In this document: positions 53,634 through 63,296 of the stretch, one piece after another
Layout of the letters: every line of letters begins with the position of its first letter
Position numbering within the stretch: position 1 is the stretch's first letter
Assembly: GCF_024343735.1 (NCBI RefSeq)
Contig: NZ_RJUE01000052.1
Coordinates: 62,001 to 126,000 of the forward strand
DNA: 64,000 nt
Direction of reading: 5' to 3'
Origin: Lacihabitans sp. CCS-44
Lineage (GTDB): Bacteria > Bacteroidota > Bacteroidia > Cytophagales > Spirosomataceae
The notes under the pieces: model-generated
Seen by the model: only the letters and a program-made list of their open reading frames with translations
Told to the model about the DNA's origin: nothing
Databases searched by the model: none
Position numbers and translations under genes: made by a program

Positions 53634-53664
53634 AAAGAGCTCCATTTTGGGGCTCTTTTTTTGT
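53634..53664 (+). terminator. Terminator of prs-rplY
   Basis: AAAGAGCTCC at 53634-53643 pairs with GGGGCTCTTT at 53649-53658 with one T-G pair, followed by a T-run. Confidence 0.85.
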
Positions 53665-53813
53665 GTAAACGAAAGTCGAAATACCATTTTTATTAAGTAT
53701 TTTTGACGAGGTTATTTAAAACTTGTAAAAAACATAAACTAAACGCAAGTACCTTAAAGTTAAGTTTTGTTCTATTTTTTTTCAAAAAAAAACACTTTTT
53801 TAAAAAAAAACTT

Positions 53814-54029
53814 ATGAGATACCTCTTAGATATAGATATTGCAGAAAATAAACAGTCTTTTGCAGAGGAATTTTTCAAAACGATTTCATTTGTAAAAAAT
53901 GTCAGAAAAGTGGCAAGGAACGAAATTACGAATCCTACCATTTTGCAAAGTATTGAAGACTATGAAAATGGGAAAAATATACCAACCCCGTTAAGTCTTG
54001 CCGAATTAAAAGAAATGATAAATGCGTGA
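53814..54029 (+). CDS. Antitoxin-like protein of a YoeB-type toxin-antitoxin locus
   Basis: A 71-residue protein. I place the start at ATG 53814 (MRYLLDIDIAENKQSF); the frame is open further upstream only through a low-complexity poly-A/poly-T stretch. The N-terminal half resembles a short strand-helix unit, and the C-terminal NGKNIPTPLSLAELKEMINA is a flexible toxin-wrapping tail of the type seen in Bacteroidota partners of Txe/YoeB. Its last 8 bases overlap a YoeB-like toxin frame at 54022, the usual coupled arrangement. The partner toxin is interrupted by a stop codon. Confidence in the role comes mainly from the neighbour. Confidence 0.65.
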   Translation: MRYLLDIDIAENKQSFAEEFFKTISFVKNVRKVARNEITNPTILQSIEDYENGKNIPTPLSLAELKEMINA

Positions 54030-54282
54030 TCTTTTATTTATGCCCAAAGCTTGGCAAGATTTAGGATGATGGCTTAAAAACGACATAAAAAATGTTAAAA
54101 AAATCTACACCCTTTTAGAGAATTGTTGTAAAAATCCTTTCGAAGGACTTGGACAACCTGAACCTTTAAACGCGAATTATTCGGGATATTGGTCTCGGAG
54201 AATTAATCTCGAACATCGAAAATTCTATAAAGTCGAAGATAAACAAATTGTTGTTCACTCTCTTTATGGACATTATCAATAA
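54022..54282 (+). pseudogene. YoeB/Txe-type mRNA interferase toxin with in-frame TGA
   Basis: Translating from ATG 54022 gives an 86-codon frame that ends at TAA 54280-54282 with one internal TGA at 54067-54069 (codon 16). The rest aligns closely to E. coli YoeB: NPFEGLGQPEPLNANYSGYW, then SRRINLEHRKFYKV and a C-terminal HYQ. The three catalytic residues of YoeB (Glu46, Arg65 and His83) are matched by the Glu of QPEP, the Arg of EHR and the His of GHY. All lie after the TGA. The frame is otherwise unbroken and its length is normal, so a single nonsense change has disabled an otherwise complete ribosome-dependent RNase. No in-frame ATG after the TGA could rescue it. Confidence 0.85.
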
Positions 54283-54303
54283 ATACTATTTTTTTGAAAA
54301 TTT

Positions 54304-54999
54304 TTATCCCATTCCTAACAACCTCTCTTTCAATTCCTCCAAGCCATCAACAGCAGTTTTCTGAATAAATTCTACATTTTTTGTGCTGAAAGAATAGTTG
54401 GGTAAAGATGGATCTACCACGTACTTATGAACTTGGTCACCGACATATCCTACTAAACCGGCGGCTGGATAAACTTGTAAACTTGTACCAACAACGATAA
54501 ATATTTCAGCATTGAGGCAAATATCAGCAGCGTTTTCTATCATCGGCACCATTTCACCAAACCAAACAATATGTGGTCTCAGTTGAGCTCCATCTTGGGC
54601 AGTTTCACCCAATGCTATTGGCTTATCTCCTATTTCATAAACCAAGTCTTCATTTTTTACGCTTCTGACTTTTGAAAGCTCGCCGTGCAAATGCAAAACA
54701 TTAGTTGAACCCGCTTTTTCGTGTAAACCATCTACATTTTGTGTAATAATTTGAACATCAAAGTATTGTTCCAGTTTTGCCAAAATTTCATGTCCTCTGT
54801 TGGGTTTCGCTTCGGCCGCCTGTTTCCTCCTTTCGTTATAAAAATCAAGAACAATTTGTGGATTTCTTGCCCAACCTTCAGGTGTTGCCACATCTTCAAT
54901 TCGGTAATTCTCCCATAATCCGTTTGTGTCTCTGAAGGTTTTCAAGCCACTTTCGGCACTCATACCCGCTCCAGTAAGGACTACTAATTTCTTTCTCAT
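54304..54999 (-). CDS. Sir2 family NAD-dependent protein deacylase (sirtuin)
   Basis: A 231-residue sirtuin. LVVLTGAGMSAESGLKTFRD binds NAD, IITQNVDGLHEKAG and HLHGELSK (catalytic His) follow, and VVGTSLQVYPAAGLV closes the NAD site. FYNERR has the Tyr-x-x-Arg pair of class III sirtuins (SIRT5/CobB), which favours succinyl- or malonyl-lysine. None of the four zinc cysteines is present; the only cysteine is in ADICLNAE. I chose ATG 54999, next to the core; the frame is open to 55059 across a repeat. Confidence 0.9.
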   Translation of the reverse strand: MRKKLVVLTGAGMSAESGLKTFRDTNGLWENYRIEDVATPEGWARNPQIVLDFYNERRKQAAEAKPNRGHEILAKLEQYFDVQIITQNVDGLHEKAGSTNVLHLHGELSKVRSVKNEDLVYEIGDKPIALGETAQDGAQLRPHIVWFGEMVPMIENAADICLNAEIFIVVGTSLQVYPAAGLVGYVGDQVHKYVVDPSLPNYSFSTKNVEFIQKTAVDGLEELKERLLGMG

Positions 55000-55019
55000 A
55001 ATTGTTTTGAGTTGTATAT

Positions 55020-55105
55020 TTTTACACCGAGTTGCACGGAGTTTTCTTCTTTTATTCACTTTGTATTTTTGAGTTTCACAAGGTTTTTCGCTCCGCTCAT
55101 TATGG
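55020..55105. repeat. Dispersed intergenic repeat upstream of the sirtuin gene
   Basis: ACACCGAGTTGCACGGAGTTTTC followed by TATTTTTGAGTTTCACAAGG and CGCTCCGCTCAT repeats the order seen at 29077-29137. Confidence 0.55.
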
Positions 55106-55182
55106 ATACAGAAATTAACTATTCTTGAAATTTAACACCATAAAATTAGAAATTTGATTCAAAATATTTATAAAAAAGGCAT

Positions 55183-55207
55183 AAAAAAAGCACTGAATTT
55201 CAGTGCT
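55183..55207 (-). terminator. Terminator of topA
   Basis: AGCACTGA and TCAGTGCT form a perfect stem around ATT at 55189-55207. On the minus strand a U-run follows (A-run 55183-55189). Confidence 0.85.
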
Positions 55208-55228
55208 TTATTTTTTTCTACTTGTCTC

Positions 55229-57700
55229 TTAGGCTTCGGCCAGTTTCAAGCAATCTTCGAGTGTAAGTTCCTCAGGAACAGTACCTTTTGGTATTTTTAC
55301 ATTTCGTTTTCCTACTTGAATATATGGACCGTATCTGCCATTCAATACTTTTACTTTATCGTTTTCAGGATATTCTCTGATGATTTTTTTGGCTGCAGCT
55401 TCTTTTTGTTCGGCAATGATTTCAGCCACACGTTTATCGTCTATCGTTAACGGATCTTCAGTTTTACCAATGTTATAATAAACCGCACCGTGTTTAATAT
55501 ATGGGCCAAAACGACCTTTATTTATAACCACAGCCTGCCCTTCATATTCTGCCATATCACGAGGCAGAGAGTTGTCTGAACCGCTCAATCGAGCCTCAAT
55601 TATTTCGATTGCACGCTCTTTTGTTACCGACAATGGATCTTCACTTTTTTCAAGATTTATATATTTACCGTTGTACAAAACATACGGACCATAGCGGCCT
55701 TCGTTCACCACAATCGCATTTCCTTCATACAAACCAAGCTCCAAAGGCAATTTAGGACCTTGTAAGATAGCCAAGGCTTCTTCAAAAGTCATACTTGATA
55801 TCATTGTACCTTTTTTGATAGAGACGAAAGCAGGCTTGTCTTCGTCCGTAGCCTCACCAACTTGAAGATATGGCCCAAATTTACCGATTTTCGCAAATAC
55901 TTTTTTCCCTGAATCCGGATCCACTCCAAGTTCGTAAGAACCTGCAGCTTTGGCACCGTTTTCACCTGTGGCTTCTTCTATTTTGGTATGAAAATCATTA
56001 TAGAAATTTGCAATCATTTTTTGCCAAGGCACTTTTCCTTCGGCCACTTCGTCAAACTCGTTCTCTACTTTGGCAGTGAATTTATAATTTAATACATCCT
56101 CGAAATTCTCTACTAAATAGTCGTTAACAATTATTCCTAAGTTAGTTGGAAACAATTTCGATTTCTCTGTGCCATAATTTTCAGAACCAACAGTACTATT
56201 TATTTCTCCATCCTTCAACAAAAACTCTTTGAAATCTCTCTGAAAACCGGGTCTATCTTCCTTCACTACATATTCTCTACGAATAACGGTAGAAATAGTT
56301 GGTGCATAAGTAGAAGGACGACCGATGCCCAATTCCTCTAACTTCTTCACCAAACTCGCCTCTGTATATCTGGCTGGTGGTCTTGTAAATCGCTCTGTGG
56401 CTTTCATGTGTATTAAACCAAGACTTTGACCTACCGAAAGCGGCGGTAACATATCTTTATTCTCTTCGTCCTCGTCATCAGAAGATTCTAAATATACTTT
56501 TAAGAATCCCTCAAATTTTATAACTTCACCCGAAGCAGTTAATTCTTCAGGTCTAGTAGAAATCGAAATCTTCGCAATGGTTCTTTCTATAATCGCCTCA
56601 GACATTTGTGAAGCAATCGCTCTTTTCCAAATCAGATCATAAAGCCTTTTCTCGTTTCTCTCAGCTCCCGCCTCGGCCACTCCAAAGTCAGTAGGTCTTA
56701 TGGCCTCGTGAGCTTCCTGAGCAGATTTATCTTTGGTTTTAAATACTCTCGGCTTCGAAAATTTCTCTCCATAGGCATTGATTATCTGATTCTTGGCATT
56801 TTCCATGGCTTCTCCAGAAAGACTTGTGGAGTCTGTTCTCATGTAGGAAATCTTACCCGATTCATATAATTTTTGAGCCAAAGTCATGGTTTGCAAAACC
56901 GAAAAACCTAATTTTCTTGATGCTTCCTGCTGTAATGTTGAAGTCGTAAAAGGAGCCGCCGGACTTTTAGTGGTTGGCTTAACCTCTAATCCTGCAATAG
57001 CATAAACGGCTGGTAAACAATCTTGTAAAAACTTCTCTGCATCCGCTTCTTTCTCAAAATTCTTGCTCAATTCAGCCGAAAGAAATTTGTTTTTTTCTAC
57101 TAAAAAATGAGCAACGACTTTGAAAGATGATTTCGAATCAAAAGTCTCAATTTCTCGCTCTCTTTCTACAACTATTCTTACTGTTACTGATTGTACACGA
57201 CCCGCTGACAAGTTCTTTCTATCTCCTGCCCTTATTTTTTTCCAAAGCACAGGTGAAAGCTGAAATCCTACCAATCTATCTAATATACGTCGGGCTTGCT
57301 GAGCATTTACCAAATCAATATCTATAATTCTTGGTATTTCTATTGCCTTATTTATGGCATTTTTAGTAATTTCTCTAAAAACAATCCTTTTGGTGTTGTC
57401 GTCGAGACCCAAGGCTTCCTTTAAATGCCATGAAATGGCCTCTCCTTCGCGGTCATCATCGGTCGCTAGCCACACTTCTTTGCCAGCGGCCAGTTTTTTG
57501 AGTTCGTTTACTACTTTTATTTTGTCAGCCGAGATCTGATAAGTTGGCTCAAATTCTTTGTCAACGTCTACACCGAGTTCTTTTTCGGGCAAGTCTCTGA
57601 TATGACCAAAACTCGATTTTACAATAAAATCACTACCCAAATAACCTTCAATGGTTTTGGCTTTAGCTGGGGACTCAACAATTACGAGGTTTTTAGACAT
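55229..57700 (-). CDS. topA: DNA topoisomerase I (type IA)
   Basis: An 823-residue enzyme that relaxes negative supercoils. The TOPRIM domain is at about 1-115 (NLVIVESPAKAKTIEGYLG, WLATDDDREGEAISWHL), and the active-site tyrosine is in GKISYMRTDST. The C-terminal part has repeated short units with FGPYL/YGPYV/FGPYI/YGPYI (about residues 600-820) in place of the cysteine zinc fingers of the E. coli enzyme. I chose ATG 57700; the frame is open 13 codons further without a family match. A terminator follows at 55183. Confidence 0.95.
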   Translation of the reverse strand: MSKNLVIVESPAKAKTIEGYLGSDFIVKSSFGHIRDLPEKELGVDVDKEFEPTYQISADKIKVVNELKKLAAGKEVWLATDDDREGEAISWHLKEALGLDDNTKRIVFREITKNAINKAIEIPRIIDIDLVNAQQARRILDRLVGFQLSPVLWKKIRAGDRKNLSAGRVQSVTVRIVVEREREIETFDSKSSFKVVAHFLVEKNKFLSAELSKNFEKEADAEKFLQDCLPAVYAIAGLEVKPTTKSPAAPFTTSTLQQEASRKLGFSVLQTMTLAQKLYESGKISYMRTDSTSLSGEAMENAKNQIINAYGEKFSKPRVFKTKDKSAQEAHEAIRPTDFGVAEAGAERNEKRLYDLIWKRAIASQMSEAIIERTIAKISISTRPEELTASGEVIKFEGFLKVYLESSDDEDEENKDMLPPLSVGQSLGLIHMKATERFTRPPARYTEASLVKKLEELGIGRPSTYAPTISTVIRREYVVKEDRPGFQRDFKEFLLKDGEINSTVGSENYGTEKSKLFPTNLGIIVNDYLVENFEDVLNYKFTAKVENEFDEVAEGKVPWQKMIANFYNDFHTKIEEATGENGAKAAGSYELGVDPDSGKKVFAKIGKFGPYLQVGEATDEDKPAFVSIKKGTMISSMTFEEALAILQGPKLPLELGLYEGNAIVVNEGRYGPYVLYNGKYINLEKSEDPLSVTKERAIEIIEARLSGSDNSLPRDMAEYEGQAVVINKGRFGPYIKHGAVYYNIGKTEDPLTIDDKRVAEIIAEQKEAAAKKIIREYPENDKVKVLNGRYGPYIQVGKRNVKIPKGTVPEELTLEDCLKLAEA

Positions 57701-58089
57701 ATATAGAATTTGTAATGAAATTCGGACTTTGGATAGCAAAATAAGTACAATTAAGCCATTAAAAGAAAAGTTTTTTCTAAAATCAAATTACTCATCAGAC
57801 ATTTTACCCTTCAAAACATTCAAAAAAAGCATATTTCTACCAAAAAAGGTTAGGAAAAAATCAGTATCCTGAAAATCGTTATATTCTTGAAATATTACCA
57901 TTTGTTGAATATTCCAAAAAAATGAATTAGAAAAAAAACCATAGCAACTCTTAACTTTTCCTATTTTTGAAAAATAAATTTATCCAAATATCCACATGAA
58001 AATAGACACAATCATCTAACTACAAAATACTTATGAAAAATAACACAAATCAGAATTCCTCCAAATCAAAAAAAATAAAAAAAATCCTA
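57701..58089. other. AT-rich gap between topA and the aconitase promoter
   Basis: About 390 bases between divergent genes. It is very AT-rich with many A-runs and short stop-ridden frames. Apart from the promoter that follows, I see no gene, RNA or clear repeat. Confidence 0.55.
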
Positions 58090-58119
58090 TTTCGATTTAG
58101 AAATCAATTTGTATTTTTG
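58090..58119 (+). promoter_or_regulatory. Promoter of the aconitase gene
   Basis: TTTC at 58090-58093 (one mismatch to TTTG), an 18-nt spacer, then TATTTTTG at 58112-58119, an exact TAnnTTTG match, 35 nt before the ATG. Confidence 0.55.
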
Positions 58120-58154
58120 ACAAATTAAAATTCAATTTTAACATTTATATTCTG

Positions 58155-60425
<2,271 letters not shown>

Positions 60426-60450
60426 TATTTCTTGGTTTGTTTTTATAGAG

Positions 60451-60481
60451 AATCCCTGGCTGTGAGGCTGGGGATTTTTTT
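60451..60481 (+). terminator. Terminator of the aconitase gene
   Basis: AATCCC at 60451-60456 pairs with GGGATT at 60471-60476, followed by a seven-T run. Confidence 0.75.
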
Positions 60482-60646
60482 GTGCATTTTATAATTAAAA
60501 TTCATTATAAATAAATTTTAAATTGTATTTTAGACCTTTAAGATTAACTTGCAATCATTAAATTATAGATTCGATTTATAAGTAGGTTTATCCTATAAAA
60601 ACTAACCAACCCAAATTTTGAAAGTCATAAAAAAATAGAGCTTATT

Positions 60647-60934
60647 ATGTTTATAATTATTTGGATTTGCTTAGGAATTGTAGGGGCTATGATTTCCAGT
60701 GGAAAGGGTAATAGTGGTTGTTTTGGCTTTATTTTAGGCATTGTTTTGGGTCCAATTGGCTTACTTATTGCCTTCTTTTCATCTGATAATCAAAATGCTA
60801 AAAATATTAGAAATGGTGACACAAAGAAATGCCCCTATTGTGCCGAGTTTGTTAAACCAGCTGCTCTTATTTGTAAGCATTGCGGTAGAGATTTGAATAA
60901 ATCTAATTTTAACATTGATGATTTCAGGAAGTAA
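60647..60934 (+). CDS. Small membrane protein with a C-terminal zinc ribbon
   Basis: A 95-residue protein. Two hydrophobic helices lie at about residues 2-16 and 25-45, joined by a short glycine-rich turn (SSGKGNSG). A zinc ribbon follows at about 63-82, with CPYCAEFVKPAALICKHCGRD (two CxxC pairs, 13 residues apart). The general arrangement is common in small bacterial proteins with no known function. It stands alone after the aconitase terminator. Confidence 0.75.
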   Translation: MFIIIWICLGIVGAMISSGKGNSGCFGFILGIVLGPIGLLIAFFSSDNQNAKNIRNGDTKKCPYCAEFVKPAALICKHCGRDLNKSNFNIDDFRK

Positions 60935-61083
60935 ATAAGAAAATATTTTACTATATCGAATTTTCCTTTTCCTGTGCGAATTTTCACTTCGAAATAACCT
61001 TTATGTTAATTCCTGGTTAATTTGACAATAAAAATAATTAGTCGACCCTCTAATAAAATTCATTCTTTTGAACAAAACTTGAT
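60935..61083. other. Gene-free interval
   Basis: AT-rich sequence between the zinc-ribbon gene and the frameshifted small gene. I see no gene or clear repeat. A similar empty stretch lies at 61334-61516, before the ferritin-like gene. Confidence 0.5.
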
Positions 61084-61333
61084 TTAGGGCGTACTTAAAT
61101 CAACATTTTTCAGGCTTTCAGTCGCCTCTTTGAGCTTTGCAGCGGCAAATTCCTCAACATTTTTATATTTTATAATTTCTTCATTTTTATCAAAATGTTA
61201 ATTTAACTTTTCTAATAAAATCGTTAGCTTTTTGATGTTTTTCTTCCAAAGCATTAACTGATGCAGTATTTTGTTTGGGAAACTTTTCAGCTTTGGGCTT
61301 TATTGGTTTTTGGTTGGCATTTTTCATCTCCAT
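61084..61333 (-). pseudogene. Small gene interrupted by a frameshift at a T-run
   Basis: On the minus strand, ATG 61333 (or ATG 61327 two codons later) opens a lysine-rich frame that stops at 61190-61192 after KANDFIRKVKLTF. Skipping one T in the four-T run just before that stop continues without a break as DKNEEIIKYKNVEEFAAAKL and then KEATESLKNVDLSTP to a TAA at 61084-61086. The joined product would be about 82 residues, charged, helical and without signal peptide. The second half has no start codon of its own. The join is convincing by composition but the family is unknown. A sequencing error in the T-run cannot be excluded. Confidence 0.5.
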
Positions 61334-61516
61334 TTTATTGTAAAATTGTAATATACTCCATTGAATCTGTATTGATTTATCTCCTTTCAAAGTACATTAT
61401 AAATTTGATAAACTTGTTTTAATTAAACAAAAAATGAAGTCAATTTCATTTCACTTTTTTGTCGTTTGATTAGCAAATAAGAGTTAAATTTAACCTAAAT
61501 ATCAACAATCAAGAAT

Positions 61517-62617
61517 ATGCCCACCCTAAAAAACATCCAAATAGAAGTAGATGCCAGTTATTTATATGATGTCTTGGCTCAGCATGAAGAAGACCCGAAT
61601 GTAGCGAAGGTTTTTAAGGAAATGAGCAAGATAGAGCACTCTCATGCAGTGGCTTTTATGGAGAAAAACGGCATGGATACTTCTGTTTTTCCGAAACCGT
61701 CAGGAAGAGCTAAATTCTTGAATTTTATAGGAAAAGTCTTTGGGTACGATTACATTCTAGGAGTTTTGTTAGATACTGAAAAATCGATTGCCAATTCAGT
61801 AAAGAATGCCCGTAAACAATACAATTCTGCCGAGTCAATATCGGATACTGCTCATGTTTCTATTTTGAAAAATGTTCTTCAGGGTAACAAAGATATTTCT
61901 GGACCAAGTTTGGCGAGGTTTGAAAAACAACACCGTTCCGTTGGAGGAAATGCATTGCGTGCGGCTGTTTTGGGTGGAAACGACGGCTTGGTTTCTAATT
62001 TTAGCTTGGTGATGGGTATTGCAGGTGCCACCAACGGCCAAAAGGAAGTATTGCTAACTGGATTGGCGGGACTTTTGGCAGGGGCGTTGTCTATGGCTCT
62101 TGGAGAATGGATTTCGGTGAAAAGTTCACAAGAATTGTACGAAAACCAAATGGATTTGGAGATGGATGAACTCGAGACCAATCCTGCTGGAGAGGAACGT
62201 GAATTGGCTTTGATTTTTCAAACCAAGGGTGTTTCAGAAGAACAAGCCAAACAAATGGCTAAGGAAACCATGCTTGACAAAGAAAAAGCCCATGCCATAT
62301 TGATAAAAGAAGAACTGGGTATAAATGGTGATGATTTACAAGGCTCAGCCATGGAAGCCGCCATATCTTCGTTTGTGATGTTTGCAATCGGGGCTATTTT
62401 ACCAGTTAGTCCATTTTTCTTTTTGGGTGGAATGCAAGCAGTACTTTTGAGTGCAGCTTTTAGTGCAATTGGCTTATTTTTTATTGGCGGTGTAATTACC
62501 TTATTTACAGGCAAAAGTGTTTGGTATTCTGGATTTCGACAAGTGATATTTGGACTTTTAGCAGCCGCTATTACTTTTGGTATTGGGAAGTTGATTGGAG
62601 TTTCTATTGCTGGATGA
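61517..62617 (+). CDS. Ferritin-like domain fused to VIT1/CCC1 iron or manganese transporter
   Basis: A 366-residue fusion. Residues about 1-140 form a ferritin/rubrerythrin-like helical domain with LAQHEEDPNVAKVFKEMSKIEHSHAVAF, holding the Glu and E-x-x-H di-iron residues. Residues about 150-366 form a VIT1/CCC1 membrane domain: RAAVLGGNDGLVSNFSLVMGIAGA is the family signature, GALSMALGEWISVKSSQELYENQ is the second, and three helices close the protein. Membrane-bound ferritins of this type (MbfA) export iron and lower oxidative stress. It stands alone. Confidence 0.87.
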   Translation: MPTLKNIQIEVDASYLYDVLAQHEEDPNVAKVFKEMSKIEHSHAVAFMEKNGMDTSVFPKPSGRAKFLNFIGKVFGYDYILGVLLDTEKSIANSVKNARKQYNSAESISDTAHVSILKNVLQGNKDISGPSLARFEKQHRSVGGNALRAAVLGGNDGLVSNFSLVMGIAGATNGQKEVLLTGLAGLLAGALSMALGEWISVKSSQELYENQMDLEMDELETNPAGEERELALIFQTKGVSEEQAKQMAKETMLDKEKAHAILIKEELGINGDDLQGSAMEAAISSFVMFAIGAILPVSPFFFLGGMQAVLLSAAFSAIGLFFIGGVITLFTGKSVWYSGFRQVIFGLLAAAITFGIGKLIGVSIAG

Positions 62618-62850
62618 GATTGATTTAGTGAAAATTCTACAGGATACCGCTTTTATCGGGAAAGATAGACCTTGGCGTGTGTTTAAAGTTTCTCTAGAAC
62701 GTAAATATATTTACATTAAACCAATAAAATCTAAGCAAAATAACCCATCAAAAATATTTCTAATAAACTCTGTTTGTCTAGGTAACGTTTTTGTTTTAAA
62801 TTTATCATAAGCTTATTGTTTAATTCAAAATAAAACCTAAAATAAAATAT

Positions 62851-63216
62851 ATGAACGTCTCCGACACGCACAATAAACGAATGGCCAGCATGACGTTTGG
62901 CTCTGTTTATCCACATTATGTGACAAAAGTCGTCAGAAAAGGTAAAACAGTGGAAGAATTGCACCAAGTTATCACTTGGTTGACAGGATTTGATGATGCT
63001 AAAATCCAAGAATTAATTGAGGCAAAAGTTACTTTTGAAACTTTCTTTGCTGAGGCCAATTTACACCCAAATGCAAGCTTGATAACTGGTCTAATTTGCG
63101 GCTATCGCATTGAGGAAATTGAAAATCCACTGATGCAAAAAGTGAGATATTTAGATAAATTGGTGGATGAATTGGCAAATGGCCGCAAAATGGAAAAGAT
63201 ATTGAGGAATCCGTGA
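62851..63216 (+). CDS. DUF2200 family protein
   Basis: A 121-residue protein. MASMTFGSVYPHYVTKVVRKGKTVEELHQVITWLTGFDD and ITGLICGYRIEEIENPLMQKVRYLDKLVDELANGRKMEKIL match DUF2200 along its entire length. The family is a small soluble helical protein of unknown function found in many bacteria. It is apparently monocistronic, with a strong hairpin 13 bases after its stop. Confidence 0.87.
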   Translation: MNVSDTHNKRMASMTFGSVYPHYVTKVVRKGKTVEELHQVITWLTGFDDAKIQELIEAKVTFETFFAEANLHPNASLITGLICGYRIEEIENPLMQKVRYLDKLVDELANGRKMEKILRNP

Positions 63217-63228
63217 AATCTGATATTA

Positions 63229-63262
63229 CCTTTACTTTAGCAAAAAAATACTAAAGTAAAGG
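63229..63262. terminator. Hairpin between the DUF2200 gene and the glycoside hydrolase gene
   Basis: CCTTTACTTTAG at 63229-63240 and CTAAAGTAAAGG at 63251-63262 form a perfect 12-bp stem between convergent genes. The loop holds seven A in a row. Confidence 0.7.
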
Positions 63263-63296
63263 ATTTACAGCAGTTCTCCAGAAAAGAAATGAACCT

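Noticed and set aside
54067-54069. TGA read as tryptophan or selenocysteine in the YoeB-like frame
   Set aside because: Other genes in the window use TGA as an ordinary stop (for example the DUF1801 and DUF433 genes) and TGG for Trp, and I see no SECIS-like hairpin directly after the codon.
62595-62810. A 71-codon plus-strand frame overlapping the end of the VIT1 gene
   Set aside because: It overlaps the real gene and then reads through AT-rich non-coding sequence; composition is not protein-like.
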